The position numbers and the translations under genes were made by a program. A DNA stretch of 64,000 bases, from assembly GCF_003752155.1 (NCBI RefSeq), contig NZ_RJVG01000006.1, positions 233,672-297,671 on the forward strand, read 5' to 3'. The stretch comes from Mobilisporobacter senegalensis (GTDB taxonomy: Bacteria; Bacillota; Clostridia; Lachnospirales; Lachnospiraceae). Position 1 is the stretch's first letter, and every line of letters begins with the position of its first letter. Positions 43,739 through 54,665 of the stretch are shown piece after piece. The notes under the pieces are model-generated. The model saw only the letters and a program-made list of their open reading frames with translations, was not told the origin of the DNA and did no database searches.

Positions 43739-45004
43739 CTATAGACCTAATTCCTCTGGACCTGAAATCTTACCGGTTACCGCACTGGCTGCCGCTACAG
43801 CCGGGCTGGCAAGATAAACTTCTGAATCTACATGACCCATTCTACCTACAAAATTACGGTTGGTAGTTGCAACTGCCCGTTCTCCTGCGGCTAGAATTCC
43901 CATATGCCCTCCCAGGCACGGTCCACAAGTTGGAGTACTCACAACTGCTCCTGCTTTAATGAAAGTTGCTAATAACCCTTCTTCCATAGCTTGGAGGTAA
44001 ATTGCTTGTGTTGCCGGGAATATAATAACTCTCATCCCTTTTGCAACCTTCCGTCCCTTTAATACTTTCGCCGCAATTCTCAAATCATCAATACGTCCAT
44101 TGGTACAAGAGCCAATTACAACCTGGTCAATTTCAATCTCTCCTACTTCATCAATGGATCTTGTATTTTCAGGAAGATGGGGAAATGCAATGGTCGGTCT
44201 TAACTGGGATAAGTCGATGGTATAAGTTTCATCATACACTGCATTTTCATCCGCTTCATATGCTGTGCATTCTTTGGTTGAATGTTCTTTCATATATTCT
44301 ATTACCTGCTCATCTACTGGAAAGATTCCATTCTTGGCACCGGCTTCGATTGCCATATTAGCCATAGAAAAACGGTCATCCATAGATAGATTTTTAATTC
44401 CATCTCCAACAAACTCCATGGATTTATAGAGTGCACCATCCACACCTATCATTCCAATAATATGTAAGATCACATCTTTACCGCTTACCCATTCAGCCGG
44501 TTTCCCAGTAAGAATAAACTTGATGGCACTAGGTACTTTAAACCATGCTTTTCCTATTGCCATACCTGCTGCCATATCCGTACTTCCCACTCCGGTTGAA
44601 AATGCTCCAAGAGCTCCATAAGTACAAGTATGGGAATCTGCACCGATCACTACATCTCCAGCAACAACCAATCCTTTTTCTGGTAACAAAGCATGTTCTA
44701 TCCCCATCTCACCAATTTCAAAGTAATTTGTAATATCATGATCTTTTGCGAATTCACGTACGCACTTACAATGTTCTGCTGATTTTATATCTTTATTGGG
44801 AGTAAAATGATCAGGAACTAATGCAATCTTATCTTTATGAAATACACCTTTTGTATTCATCTTTTCCATCTCACGGATTGCCACTGGAGCAGTAACATCA
44901 TTTCCTAAAACTAAATCTAAATCGGCTTCGATTAATTGCCCGGCATGCACTTGGTCTAAACCTGCATGAGCAGCCAATATCTTCTGTGTCATGGTCATTC
45001 CCAT
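43739..45004 (-). CDS. leuC: 3-isopropylmalate dehydratase large subunit
   Basis: This 421-residue aconitase-family catalytic subunit carries the 4Fe-4S cluster. Cluster ligand motifs are GSCTNGR and TCGPCLGG, and [13 protein letters not shown] is conserved. It is the shorter archaeal/clostridial type (about 420 residues, compared with 465 in enterobacteria). ATG 45004 follows AGGAGG. It is transcribed divergently from a LysR-type regulator and upstream of leuD. Confidence 0.95.
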   Translation of the reverse strand: MGMTMTQKILAAHAGLDQVHAGQLIEADLDLVLGNDVTAPVAIREMEKMNTKGVFHKDKIALVPDHFTPNKDIKSAEHCKCVREFAKDHDITNYFEIGEMGIEHALLPEKGLVVAGDVVIGADSHTCTYGALGAFSTGVGSTDMAAGMAIGKAWFKVPSAIKFILTGKPAEWVSGKDVILHIIGMIGVDGALYKSMEFVGDGIKNLSMDDRFSMANMAIEAGAKNGIFPVDEQVIEYMKEHSTKECTAYEADENAVYDETYTIDLSQLRPTIAFPHLPENTRSIDEVGEIEIDQVVIGSCTNGRIDDLRIAAKVLKGRKVAKGMRVIIFPATQAIYLQAMEEGLLATFIKAGAVVSTPTCGPCLGGHMGILAAGERAVATTNRNFVGRMGHVDSEVYLASPAVAAASAVTGKISGPEELGL

Positions 45005-45035
45005 AGATTATTCCTCCTAGAAACTTTATGTTGAT

Positions 45036-45044
45036 ATTATAGCA
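45036..45044 (-). promoter_or_regulatory. Extended -10 promoter of leuCD
   Basis: TGCTATAAT reads on the minus strand about 30 bp before leuC. The extended TGn motif may compensate for the lack of a clear -35 box. It lies in the shared region with the divergent LysR gene. Confidence 0.5.
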
Positions 45045-45109
45045 TATTCTTTGTTATAATAGAAATACATATAATGAATGATTACTATGAATTCAGGTTA
45101 TAAAGTGAA

Positions 45110-45127
45110 AGCTGATAATCATCAGCT
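45110..45127 (+). promoter_or_regulatory. Palindrome just upstream of the LysR gene RBS
   Basis: AGCTGAT-AATC-ATCAGCT is a perfect 7-bp inverted repeat ending two bases before AAAGGAG of the regulator gene. It may be an autoregulatory operator or a hairpin modulating translation. Confidence 0.45.
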
Positions 45128-45141
45128 CAAAGGAGTTTACT

Positions 45142-46044
45142 ATGGAACAGAATTTATCTCTATATCATATCTTTAATACAGTTGCAGAGACAGGTAATAT
45201 TTCAAAAGCAGCAAAAGAACTTTATATAAGCCAGCCTGCTATTAGTAAAGCAATTAGTAAACTCGAACAAAATCTCGATATTCCTCTTTTCATAAGAAAC
45301 TCCAGAGGGGTAAAGTTGACTGATGAGGGAAAAGTTCTATATGAACATACAAGAAAAGCATTTGATTCCCTCATAAAAGGGGAAGATACCATCCGAAAGA
45401 TTAATGAATTAGAAATTGGCCATATACGCATTGGTGTGAGCACAACTTTATGTAAATATATTCTTTTGCCGTATCTTAAGAAATTTATCAAGGATAATCC
45501 ACATATAAAAATAAGTATCAGCTGCCAATCCACATTTCACACAATGAAACTCCTGGAAGAGAATAAAATTGATATTGGATTAATAGGCAAACCTGATAAT
45601 TTAAAAGAACTTGATTTTTATTCCATTGATGAGATCGAAGATGTTTTTGTTGCCACAAAGACATATGTTGAGAATCTAAAATTAAGAGAATTAAATGATC
45701 ATGCTGATATTTTTCAGACAGCTAATATTCTTCTGTTAGATGAAGAAAACATTACCAGACACTATATTGATGACTATTTCTATCGAAATAATATCCAGAT
45801 AAATAATGCCCTGGAAATCAGTAATATGGATCTGTTGATTGAATTTGCAAGAATTGGCCTCGGCATTGCCTGTGTCATTAAAGACTTTGTCAAAAAAGAC
45901 CTGGCGTCAGGTACCTTAATAGAGATTCCATTAGATTTTCCTATTCAGAAAAGAGAAATCGGATTTGCTTATTCCAATAAAGCCGTTCTCTCCAATTCCA
46001 TGGAAAAATTTATTCAATTTTATAAAAAAGGGCTGACGCACTAA
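45142..46044 (+). CDS. LysR-family transcriptional regulator
   Basis: This is a 300-residue regulator. The N-terminal winged helix-turn-helix (about 1-60) includes GNISKAAKELYISQPAISKAISKLEQ. The C-terminal two-lobed LysR substrate domain (about 90-295) shows HIRIGVSTTLCKYILLPYL at its start. It is divergent from leuC with 137 bp between, the classic setting for LysR control of a neighbouring biosynthetic operon, so it probably regulates leuCD. The effector is unknown. RBS AAAGGAG precedes ATG 45142. Confidence 0.92.
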   Translation: MEQNLSLYHIFNTVAETGNISKAAKELYISQPAISKAISKLEQNLDIPLFIRNSRGVKLTDEGKVLYEHTRKAFDSLIKGEDTIRKINELEIGHIRIGVSTTLCKYILLPYLKKFIKDNPHIKISISCQSTFHTMKLLEENKIDIGLIGKPDNLKELDFYSIDEIEDVFVATKTYVENLKLRELNDHADIFQTANILLLDEENITRHYIDDYFYRNNIQINNALEISNMDLLIEFARIGLGIACVIKDFVKKDLASGTLIEIPLDFPIQKREIGFAYSNKAVLSNSMEKFIQFYKKGLTH

Positions 46045-46060
46045 AATTGTGCGGCGCCCT
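46029..46060. terminator. Bidirectional terminator overlapping the LysR stop codon
   Basis: AGGGCTGACGCAC pairs with GTGCGGCGCCCT with an internal mismatch and a short loop. T-rich tails occur on both strands (TTTCT on plus, TTTTTT on minus). It separates the regulator from the convergent exporter operon. Confidence 0.7.
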
Positions 46061-46178
46061 TTCTACGTTAGTGACGTTTATCACATTTTAGATATTGATG
46101 TGATAAACATTCTATTTCTATGTAGACGACCTACAATTTAGTAGGCCAGCTCCTTATATCTTAGTTTGATATATTCGG

Positions 46179-47786
46179 CTATGCTTTTGTCAAAATATCT
46201 CTATTTCTAAATCCAAGTAATCCAATACCTGTTAATATAACTGAAATACAGATCATCCAAAACAGAGGCATTAGTGGCAGCTCTAAAATATTAATAGTAT
46301 AATGGACATAGGAGAAAGGAGAAATGCACATTATTGACCAATCAATAATCTGCCCTTCCCATGCAAATTCCAAGATGGTAAATGACAACCAGATTCCCCA
46401 CCCTAAGGCTGTTATTTTAGGACATGCTCCATACAATAAGGCTGTTACCCCTAACAGTATCCACACAGGCGGTATTTTTGAAATGCACATACCAAAAATA
46501 TGCCAGAATTCATTCCTTAAATTCCCTGCAATCATTCCATAAGTAAATCCCCCTGCAACACCCATGATAACCATCAATAAGGCAGAACCAAGATATGCTA
46601 TGATTAAATGACTGCCCATCCATCGAATCCTGCCAATCTGTTTATCTACCAACATTTCTACTCTGCCTTCATTTTCTTCTTTTTTTAACTGTAATACGGC
46701 ACTCATAGCATAAAAAGACACAAAAAGTGATATCAGATAGATACTGATGCTAATAAAGACGTATCCCAGACCTACCTCATTAGACCAGTTTGTTCCTCCC
46801 AGACTCGATAGCCAGTCGCTCATTCCCCCCGTACTGGATAACCCTGGTGAAATAGCCGAAAATGCAGCGATATATAATACTGTCCCCACTATCCAGCCTA
46901 TGAAACTTTTCTTATGAAGCCTCCAAGCCAATGCCAGTGGACCGGAAAAATGGGGCGGTGCTTCAAAAGGACCAGAACGTGCGGTCAGAATACCTGCTCC
47001 TAAATCTCTGTGAATGGAAAGTATATAAGCAATCACTGTAAATATCATTCCAATGGCAATAAAGTATAATAGATTCCAGCCATAATTTCCGGCAAATGGC
47101 TGGGTAAGGCGCTGCCATGCCATGGGATTGATCCATTTTAAGAAAGTATCCCCACCTCTGAAATTATTCAAAATCGCCATTGCCAGCCCAAGCCCAAGGG
47201 CTGTTATCCCAATCCCTCTGGCTGTTCCACTATTTTCCCTGAGCTGAACTCCTAAAGCACCTAATCCGGAAAAAAAGAAACCAACCGTTGCCATAGTTGC
47301 TCCGTACAAAAAAGAGCCTGCGGGTTCACCGCCAAGAATAATAATACTTAACCCAATGAGTATCCCTGCTATCAGATTTCCAATAACGGTCAACCCCACT
47401 GCAGCCGTCAAATTGGCAAAAGGACCTATTACATATGCACGGATCAATTCACTGCGGCCTGTCTCTTCATCTGTACGAGTGTGCCGAATTACAGTGAGCA
47501 GGCTGCCAATCCCCAGGACAAGGGCAATTTGGGAGGTTCCTCTCCATACAATGGCTCCTGAAAGATCAATAGAAATCGCAGGGCCAAGAAGTGCAGAAAT
47601 CAAAGGGTCTTTATTGAATTCAGTCAGAACACTGTCAAGTCCCTGAGTAGCCATGGCAGCGAAAGTTCCTGCAGTTATAAAAACAAGAATGGATGGAACC
47701 AATATCCATATTGGAAGTAAGAACTGATCCCTGCGCAGAAATAATTTAAACAATGTTTTAGTACCTGTAAAATCACTGGCCCGCAT
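46179..47786 (-). CDS. ABC exporter permease with duplicated membrane domain
   Basis: This is a 535-residue protein with about 12 hydrophobic segments arranged as two similar halves, typical of the TetAB-like/polyketide-antibiotic exporter permeases. It follows its ATPase gene by two bases, and its RBS AGGAGG lies inside the ATPase 3' end. The pair, divergent from a TetR regulator, probably exports a toxic or antibiotic compound. The substrate cannot be read from sequence. Confidence 0.85.
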   Translation of the reverse strand: MRASDFTGTKTLFKLFLRRDQFLLPIWILVPSILVFITAGTFAAMATQGLDSVLTEFNKDPLISALLGPAISIDLSGAIVWRGTSQIALVLGIGSLLTVIRHTRTDEETGRSELIRAYVIGPFANLTAAVGLTVIGNLIAGILIGLSIIILGGEPAGSFLYGATMATVGFFFSGLGALGVQLRENSGTARGIGITALGLGLAMAILNNFRGGDTFLKWINPMAWQRLTQPFAGNYGWNLLYFIAIGMIFTVIAYILSIHRDLGAGILTARSGPFEAPPHFSGPLALAWRLHKKSFIGWIVGTVLYIAAFSAISPGLSSTGGMSDWLSSLGGTNWSNEVGLGYVFISISIYLISLFVSFYAMSAVLQLKKEENEGRVEMLVDKQIGRIRWMGSHLIIAYLGSALLMVIMGVAGGFTYGMIAGNLRNEFWHIFGMCISKIPPVWILLGVTALLYGACPKITALGWGIWLSFTILEFAWEGQIIDWSIMCISPFSYVHYTINILELPLMPLFWMICISVILTGIGLLGFRNRDILTKA

Positions 47787-47788
47787 CT

Positions 47789-48691
47789 TTAAATCCCTCC
47801 TTTTTCACTAATATCATCGCCATAATGGCGCATGAACAGTTCTTCCAAACTAGGAGGCTCGGCAGTCAAAAATTGGATTCCCCGGGGCACCAATACTTCC
47901 ATCACTTCTGCCATTGCAGTAGAATCCACAGAAAAGCAATACTTCAGACCATTTTTTGATACATCATATATCCCATGGATTTTTTCAAGCCCTGGGACAG
48001 AGGTTTTTGTCTCAACATTAATGGTAGTCCGGGTCAGATGACGAAGCCCGGATAAGGTTCCTGATTCTACAATCTGACCTTTGCGGATAATACTTACCCT
48101 ATCACAAAGTGTCTCCACTTCTGATAAAATATGACTTGACAATAATACTGTTTTACCGGCTTTTTTTACTTCAGCCACACATTCCTGAAAGATTGCTTCC
48201 ATCAGCGGATCAAGTCCTGAGGTCGGTTCATCCAGAAGGTATAATTGGGCATCACAGGAAAAGGCTGCTACCAAAGCTACTTTCTGGCGGTTTCCTTTCG
48301 AGTAAGTTCTGCTTTTTTTAGTAGGATCAAGCTGATATCGTTCCAACAGCTGTTTTTTCCTTGAAACATTAAGCCCTCCATGTATGCGTCCAAGCAGGTC
48401 AATCACTTCCCCTCCGGACAAATCCGGCCATAGTGTTACATCTCCTGGAACATAGATGAGCTGACGATGGAGTTCTACTGCATCCTTCCACGGATCTTTG
48501 CCAAGCAGTGTGATTTTTCCTGATGTTTTTCGCAAAATGCCTAGTAAGATCCTGATAGTTGTTGATTTACCAGCGCCGTTAGGACCAATAAATCCATGTA
48601 CTTCTCCTTGCTTAACTGTAAGATTGATTCCCTTTAATGCCTGTGTCGTACCAAAAGATTTAGTCAGCTTTTGAATATCAATTATATCCAT
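47789..48691 (-). CDS. ABC exporter ATPase
   Basis: This is a 301-residue CcmA/DRA-type ATPase. Walker A is GPNGAGKST and the signature region is YSKGNRQKVALVAAFS. Walker B is LYLLDEPTSGLD, with the switch His in SSHILSE. ATG 48691 was preferred over ATG 48697, since the AGGAGG would be only one base from the latter. It energises the permease encoded immediately downstream. The promoter (minus strand) is TTGACA at 48780-48775 and TATTAT at 48757-48752, spaced 17. Confidence 0.92.
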   Translation of the reverse strand: MDIIDIQKLTKSFGTTQALKGINLTVKQGEVHGFIGPNGAGKSTTIRILLGILRKTSGKITLLGKDPWKDAVELHRQLIYVPGDVTLWPDLSGGEVIDLLGRIHGGLNVSRKKQLLERYQLDPTKKSRTYSKGNRQKVALVAAFSCDAQLYLLDEPTSGLDPLMEAIFQECVAEVKKAGKTVLLSSHILSEVETLCDRVSIIRKGQIVESGTLSGLRHLTRTTINVETKTSVPGLEKIHGIYDVSKNGLKYCFSVDSTAMAEVMEVLVPRGIQFLTAEPPSLEELFMRHYGDDISEKGGI

Positions 48692-48714
48692 ATTCATTCC
48701 TCCTGTTTTATATA

Positions 48715-48800
48715 TTTTATATGTTTTATAATAATATGTTATAATATCTCTATAATATTCTATTGAAAAACTTTTGTCAACAAGTTTTATATGTTTTATA
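48715..48800. promoter_or_regulatory. Divergent promoters and duplicated 16-bp operator candidate
   Basis: TTTTATATGTTTTATA occurs exactly twice, at 48715-48730 and 48785-48800. The first lies just downstream of the exporter promoter (TTGACA-17-TATTAT, minus strand). The second sits between TTGTCA (48774-48779) and TATATT (48797-48802), a plausible regulator promoter on the plus strand. The two -35 boxes overlap. This is a natural layout for TetR repression of both directions. Confidence 0.65.
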
Positions 48801-48847
48801 TTGACTCATTATAAAACTTTTGATATCATTACAATGAGGTGAAATAC

Positions 48848-49450
48848 ATGAACGGATATGAACGCAGAACAGAGTTAAAAAAAGATAAAATACGCAGTGC
48901 TGCATTGGAACTTTTTTGTGCGTATGGCACAGATAAAACAAGTATTAATGAAATCGCCCAAAAGGCAGGAGTTGCACCTGCCAGTATTTATAACTATTTT
49001 GGGAGTAAGGAAGAAATGGTAAAAGATATCATCATAAACCTGTTGGAAAGCAGCTTGAAAGCCAAAAAGGAATTATGGGAGTCTGACCGGCCTTTTCCTG
49101 AGCTAATGAAACGTGCCATATCCATGCAGGATGATTTTATTGAACATACTAATCTGGACCTTCTTCTACAAGCTTTGTTAAATACTGATCCTGAAATTAA
49201 GAAATTGATAGATGATATTTATAAACGCAGATATCCTTATATCGTAGAAAAATTTATTGAAAAAGGACATAAAGACGGCTATATACGCAGGGATCTTTCT
49301 ATTGAAGCTGCTACTATTTATCTAAAAATGTATCAGGATGTTGTTCAGCAGCCTGAAATATTGAAGAATAGAAATAAAAATTTATTAAAAGAATTATATG
49401 ATTTAATGCTATATGGATTAGCGGGAACTCCTATTCAGGATAAGGTATAA
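48848..49450 (+). CDS. TetR-family repressor
   Basis: This is a 200-residue regulator. The N-terminal TetR_N helix-turn-helix is AALELFCAYGTDKTSINEIAQKAG...ASIYNYFGSKEEM (about residues 15-60), followed by a helical ligand-binding domain. Start ATG 48848 has GAGGTG six bases upstream; the in-frame GTG at 48839 would overlap that RBS. It is divergent from the ABC exporter pair and should repress it until a ligand binds. The hairpin after its stop is shared with mutY. Confidence 0.9.
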   Translation: MNGYERRTELKKDKIRSAALELFCAYGTDKTSINEIAQKAGVAPASIYNYFGSKEEMVKDIIINLLESSLKAKKELWESDRPFPELMKRAISMQDDFIEHTNLDLLLQALLNTDPEIKKLIDDIYKRRYPYIVEKFIEKGHKDGYIRRDLSIEAATIYLKMYQDVVQQPEILKNRNKNLLKELYDLMLYGLAGTPIQDKV

Positions 49451-49498
49451 TTTTTTCAAAAAATATTTAAACCCTTTTAGGCTTTTATAACTTCATAT

Positions 49499-49542
49499 AA
49501 ATAAAAGAAAAGCAACTTTTACAGGCTGCTTTTCTTTTATTT
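49499..49542. terminator. Bidirectional terminator between tetR-like gene and mutY
   Basis: A perfect 16-bp stem AAATAAAAGAAAAGCA/TGCTTTTCTTTTATTT with a 12-base loop is rich in A/T at its base, so it gives T tails on both strands. It overlaps the mutY stop codon. Confidence 0.75.
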
Positions 49543-50584
49543 ATATTTTCTTTATATATGCTTCAAATGCGGAGGGTAATGTATATTTCTCTTCTATCTC
49601 TTCTCTCGTTACCCATATAAGATTATTATCTTCCATTATCTTGTTAAGACGTATACGATAGCCAACCATTCTCCATTCAATGTGAGAAAATATGTGCTTT
49701 TCTTCTCCAAGGGATTCTAAACTTTTTATGTTGCCAATATATTTTGACGAATACTCTTCTCCTTCTATGATGTTTAATTTCCCATCTACACTTGGAAGTT
49801 CCCATAATCCTGCAAGTAAGCCTTTATTTTCTCTTCTCCTGATTGCAATCTTATCCTGATATTCTATTACCAGAATTGTTCTGTCTTCCAGCTTTCTCTT
49901 TTTCTTCTCTGGTTTGATAGGAATACTGCACATAGTTCCATTCCGAAATCCCCTGCATAAATGCATCACCGGGCATTTCTCACAAAGTGGTTTTCCATTG
50001 GGAATACATATAGTCGCTCCCAGCTCCATTAATGCCTGATTAAAGTCACCCGGCCTGTCTTTTGGAATAATTACAAGCAGATCTTTTTCCAATTCTTTCT
50101 GTACACTGGCTTTTGTTATATCATCAAAACTTCCTGCAATTCTTTTTGTGACCCTGTATACATTACCATCAATGGCGGGAACCGGAATCTGATATGCAAT
50201 AGAGGCTATTGCTCCAGCTGTATATGGACCAATTCCTTTCAATTTTAAAAGTTCATTATAAGATGGGGGCAGAACACCATCATACTCGTTCATTATGGTG
50301 ATAGCCGCCGTTTGAAGATTTCGGACCCGGTTATAATATCCTAATCCTTCCCACAGTTTTAAAAGTTTATCCTCTTCTGCCATGGCTAAAGCTTTAATAT
50401 CCGGCAAATTAGTAATAAATCGATCAAAATACGGCTTCACCGCTTCTACTCTGGTCTGTTGAAGCATGATTTCTGATATCCATACATAATAAGGCTTTGG
50501 GTTGTCTCTCCAAGGTAAGATCCTTGCATTTAAATCATACCAGTCAAGTAAGTAACTGGTAATCTCTGAATAATTATAACTCAT
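49541..50584 (-). CDS. mutY: A/G-specific adenine glycosylase
   Basis: This 347-residue repair enzyme removes adenine mispaired with 8-oxoguanine. It has the N-terminal helix-hairpin-helix glycosylase fold with LPWRDNPKPYYVWISEIMLQQTRV. The helix-hairpin-helix is LLKLKGIGPYTAGAI, followed by VPAIDGNVYRV with the catalytic Asp. A 4Fe-4S Cys cluster (C-x7-C-x2-C-x5-C) and a C-terminal NUDIX-like recognition domain follow. The first Cys spacing is one residue longer than the textbook x6. The RBS is weak (GAGAG). It is a single gene with no operon partners visible. Confidence 0.95.
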   Translation of the reverse strand: MSYNYSEITSYLLDWYDLNARILPWRDNPKPYYVWISEIMLQQTRVEAVKPYFDRFITNLPDIKALAMAEEDKLLKLWEGLGYYNRVRNLQTAAITIMNEYDGVLPPSYNELLKLKGIGPYTAGAIASIAYQIPVPAIDGNVYRVTKRIAGSFDDITKASVQKELEKDLLVIIPKDRPGDFNQALMELGATICIPNGKPLCEKCPVMHLCRGFRNGTMCSIPIKPEKKKRKLEDRTILVIEYQDKIAIRRRENKGLLAGLWELPSVDGKLNIIEGEEYSSKYIGNIKSLESLGEEKHIFSHIEWRMVGYRIRLNKIMEDNNLIWVTREEIEEKYTLPSAFEAYIKKI

Positions 50585-50702
50585 TACATTCTCTCATTTC
50601 TAATATTTCTTCGTAAGCCAATTTTAACATAATAACTTGTAATTGAAAGCCCCCATCTTCCTCAATCCATCAATTATTTAATATATAATAATCTTCTCTC
50701 AG

Positions 50703-52487
50703 CTATCTGACAGTAAATTTTTGAGTTTCCTCATATAACATATCTGACGATTCTTTAGACTGCTCAATCAGACTCATAATATTATTGGATTGATTCGTTA
50801 TATCCATACTCTTTTCCGCAATATCTGTCGTTCCCTGGGCTCCCTCATTAGAAGCTCTTGCAACTTCATGAATTGCCTGAAGTACATTATTTACAGATGC
50901 CAGCAATTCTTCTGAAGTAGCACTAAATTCAGTGATCATCTCATCCACATTATTAGAATCGCTGCTATAAGAATCTGCAACTTCCCGAAGTTTATTATAA
51001 TCTTCCGTTACTTCTCCTGATACATATTCTAATAAATCTTTTGCGCTATCTGCCAGATTCTTAACTGCTCCTACAACAACTTCTGTAACGTCCTGTATTT
51101 TTAAAACACTACCTTTTGATTGTTCTGCAAGATTACGGATCTCATCAGCAACAACACTAAAACCTTTTCCTGCTTCTCCTGCTCTGGCTGCTTCAATTGC
51201 AGCATTGAGAGCCAATAAATTAGTCTGGGTAGTGATATCCATAATAGAGTCGGATAGTACATTGATTTCTTCCACGACTTTTGCTTTTTCTAAAGCATTC
51301 CCCAGCTTGCTCCCGATCTCTTTCTTTATTTGGTTCGCTCTGACCTGTGATTGATCTGCCATATCTTTCGTATCACTGGCTCTTTGCCTTATCTCAACTA
51401 CCTGATTTGTCCCCTCGCCTGCTCTTACTGCAATATTTCTTGCTGCAGATTCAATTTCCTGTGCTGTGGCACTGATCTCTTCGGATGATGCAGCAGTCTC
51501 TTCCATTCCCGCTGCTATCTCTTCTGTGGTTGCAGATACACTTTCAATAGTACTGTTTAATTCATTATAACTCTTTGTTATGTCTGAAACTATATTCTGC
51601 ATCACTTTGGATTCTTCCTGAACCTTCTTGATTAACATCCCTACTGATAATTGCATATTGTTTAAAGCATTTGCCAATATACCAAAATCGTCTTTTCTCT
51701 TAAGGTCTTTCTCGCTGATCTCACTGGTTAAATCACCAACCTCAACTTTTTTAAGTACACCCATAGCACTATTCAATCCTACTACTATATTTCTTGATAT
51801 AATAATTGATAAAATAATCATTAAAGCTAAAATAATTATAAGTACTGCAATCAATGTCATTATAAATTTGGCAAGCTGAGCTGATTGCTGGGATGCCATA
51901 TCAGAGATTAAATTATCAATATCATCTGTATAATTTCCCGTACCAACCACCCATCCATATGGTTCAAATAGTTTTGTGTAACCACGTTTTGGTGATGCCT
52001 CTGTTTCTCCTTCTTTTGGGAAAGCATAGTCTACATAACCACCTTCTGGATTTTTAGCTGCTGCAATTAATTCTTTTATCATTGGTTTACCGTTAGCATC
52101 CTTAGCTTCTAAACGGTTTGTCCCTTCTGTATCGTTCCCAAGCAATACTACATTATCACCTTCTACAGTGTCTATCCAAAAATATCCGCCTTCTTTATAA
52201 CGCAGTTCACGAATAATATCTGCACTGATCAATTTAGCTTCTTCTAATGTATATTCTCCATTTTCATACTTAGCATATATTGTATCCAGCAATGAAATTA
52301 CATTTGTAACCTGTTCTTTTATAGATTCATCGTAATCACTTCTAACCGTTGTTTCAATCTCTTTCATGGCAAACTCATTTGTATTATTAATTAAAATAAG
52401 TGCAAAAATTGAAAGAAAAATAATTGAAGCAAATGATAGAATAACTAGAACAAAGATTTTACTGCGAACCTTCAAATTGTTGAGCAT
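50703..52487 (-). CDS. Methyl-accepting chemotaxis protein with a single-Cache sensor
   Basis: This is a 594-residue receptor. TM1 is at residues 11-32, followed by an extracellular sCache_2 domain with the hallmark [14 protein letters not shown] and [16 protein letters not shown] segments. TM2 is near 200-225, then HAMP and a signalling domain with hairpin tip [27 protein letters not shown]. sCache_2 receptors typically bind small carboxylates, but the ligand is unknown. No tethering pentapeptide is seen. AGGAGG lies upstream of ATG 52487. Confidence 0.93.
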   Translation of the reverse strand: MLNNLKVRSKIFVLVILSFASIIFLSIFALILINNTNEFAMKEIETTVRSDYDESIKEQVTNVISLLDTIYAKYENGEYTLEEAKLISADIIRELRYKEGGYFWIDTVEGDNVVLLGNDTEGTNRLEAKDANGKPMIKELIAAAKNPEGGYVDYAFPKEGETEASPKRGYTKLFEPYGWVVGTGNYTDDIDNLISDMASQQSAQLAKFIMTLIAVLIIILALMIILSIIISRNIVVGLNSAMGVLKKVEVGDLTSEISEKDLKRKDDFGILANALNNMQLSVGMLIKKVQEESKVMQNIVSDITKSYNELNSTIESVSATTEEIAAGMEETAASSEEISATAQEIESAARNIAVRAGEGTNQVVEIRQRASDTKDMADQSQVRANQIKKEIGSKLGNALEKAKVVEEINVLSDSIMDITTQTNLLALNAAIEAARAGEAGKGFSVVADEIRNLAEQSKGSVLKIQDVTEVVVGAVKNLADSAKDLLEYVSGEVTEDYNKLREVADSYSSDSNNVDEMITEFSATSEELLASVNNVLQAIHEVARASNEGAQGTTDIAEKSMDITNQSNNIMSLIEQSKESSDMLYEETQKFTVR

Positions 52488-52596
52488 AACTATCTCCTCC
52501 TAATGTTACGTAATATTTATACGTATATATTATCAGAATATTCGCCAATTATCAACAAATATATACAAAAATACAAAATTTTCTACAATTTTATGG

Positions 52597-52644
52597 GGAA
52601 TTATGTATAATTTTATACAATATACAAAATTTTTCCATAATTCC
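52597..52644. repeat. Inverted repeat upstream of the chemoreceptor gene
   Basis: GGAATTATG (52597-52605) and CATAATTCC (52636-52644) form a perfect 9-bp inverted repeat around an AT-rich centre that also contains duplicated ATACAAAATTTT. It may bracket the receptor promoter as an operator. The rest of 52488-52742 shows no ORF or other structure. Confidence 0.35.
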
Positions 52645-52742
52645 TTGTATAATAATACGTTTAGTTCTGATATTAATTCATACTTTTTTCACATTTTTTA
52701 CATTAGTAACCTGAGCTATTCACAAAAACTATAAAAATAGAC

Positions 52743-52790
52743 AAAAAAATACTGTCCCATCTACGATTTTTCAATCGTTAATGGGACAGT
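52743..52790 (-). terminator. Terminator after ilvC
   Basis: On the minus strand ACTGTCCCAT pairs with ATGGGACAGT around an inner ACGATT/AATCGT stem, followed by ATTTTTTT. Confidence 0.85.
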
Positions 52791-52803
52791 CCCCTTAATA
52801 CAA

Positions 52804-53826
<1,023 letters not shown>

Positions 53827-53903
53827 CTAAAATAATTTTTATATACTATTGACTAATCGAAAGAAATATTTATTTTAATTTCTTCCATTCGTGTAAAGTA
53901 AAA

Positions 53904-54407
53904 CTAATCTATGTAGTCTGAAATATCCCCAGATCCTCTTGTGAGGCCTGTGATTCCTGTTCTCACCAATTCTTTAATTACTAAACCATCTAATAGATTA
54001 ATGAATGCATCAATCTTAGCCTGATTACCGGTTAATTCCACCATCAGGGAATCTTTTGCAACATCTACAATCTTTGCTCTGAAAATATCTGCCACTGCAA
54101 TGACTGATTGTCTTTGTGCTACATCTGCCTCTACTTTTACTAATACAAGTTCCCTGCAGACAGATTCACCTTCCACCAGTTCCTTAATCTCTTGTACATC
54201 TTCTAATTTATTAAGTTGTTTTTCAATCTGCTCCAGAATCTGATCATCACCATTTACGACTACTGTCATTCTTGAAAGAGACGGATCCTGTGTTTCACCA
54301 ACTGTTAAACTGTCAATATTATATCCTCTTCTGCTAAATAAACCCGCAACTCGACTTAAAACACCTGAAGTATTGTCAACTAATATAGATAATACCATCT
54401 TTCTCAT
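53904..54407 (-). CDS. ilvN: Acetolactate synthase regulatory (small) subunit
   Basis: This is a 167-residue valine-feedback subunit. The N-terminal ACT domain (LVDNTSGVLSRVAGLFSRRGYNIDSLTVG) binds valine and the C-terminal domain activates the catalytic subunit. The family symbol may be ilvN or ilvH. The large subunit gene ilvB, normally just upstream, is absent; upstream lies a terminator and the LCP gene. It shares a promoter with ilvC (TTGACA-17-TACAAT). Confidence 0.94.
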   Translation of the reverse strand: MRKMVLSILVDNTSGVLSRVAGLFSRRGYNIDSLTVGETQDPSLSRMTVVVNGDDQILEQIEKQLNKLEDVQEIKELVEGESVCRELVLVKVEADVAQRQSVIAVADIFRAKIVDVAKDSLMVELTGNQAKIDAFINLLDGLVIKELVRTGITGLTRGSGDISDYID

Positions 54408-54447
54408 GGTTTACTCTCCTTTCAAGACTATGATCCATATGCAAAAA

Positions 54448-54520
54448 GCCCTTCACTACAGTTCCCTGTAATGGGGCAATTGATTGTTTGTATTGTATCA
54501 ATATACATTTCTTTTGTCAA
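54448..54520 (-). promoter_or_regulatory. ilvN-ilvC promoter and 5' leader hairpin
   Basis: On the minus strand TTGACA (54520-54515) and TACAAT (54497-54492) are spaced 17. About ten bases after the expected start of transcription, GCCCCATTACAG pairs with CTGTAGTGAAGGGC around GGAA and is followed by TTTTTG. This looks like an intrinsic terminator at the very 5' end. No leader peptide or T-box fits in so short a space, so it could be an attenuator or an mRNA-protecting stem. Confidence 0.6.
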
Positions 54521-54569
54521 GCTGCGATTTAGCAAATTAAAGTGCTTAAGTACAAGGAGTAAACAATAA

Positions 54570-54604
54570 AAAAATGAGGTAAACCTTTATTTTACCTCAT
54601 TTTT
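54570..54604. terminator. Terminator after the LCP-family gene
   Basis: A perfect 14-bp stem AAAAATGAGGTAAA/TTTACCTCATTTTT with a seven-base loop gives U tails on both strands. It closes the minus-strand glycosyltransferase/LCP group. Confidence 0.85.
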
Positions 54605-54665
54605 TCATATTTTATCTACTTTATTATAAGCTATACTAATTTGTCATATCTAATATAATCTCTTG

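Noticed and set aside
54408..54540. T-box leader upstream of ilvN
   Set aside because: The promoter leaves only about 80 bases of leader, and no T-box bulge sequence or specifier stem is visible.
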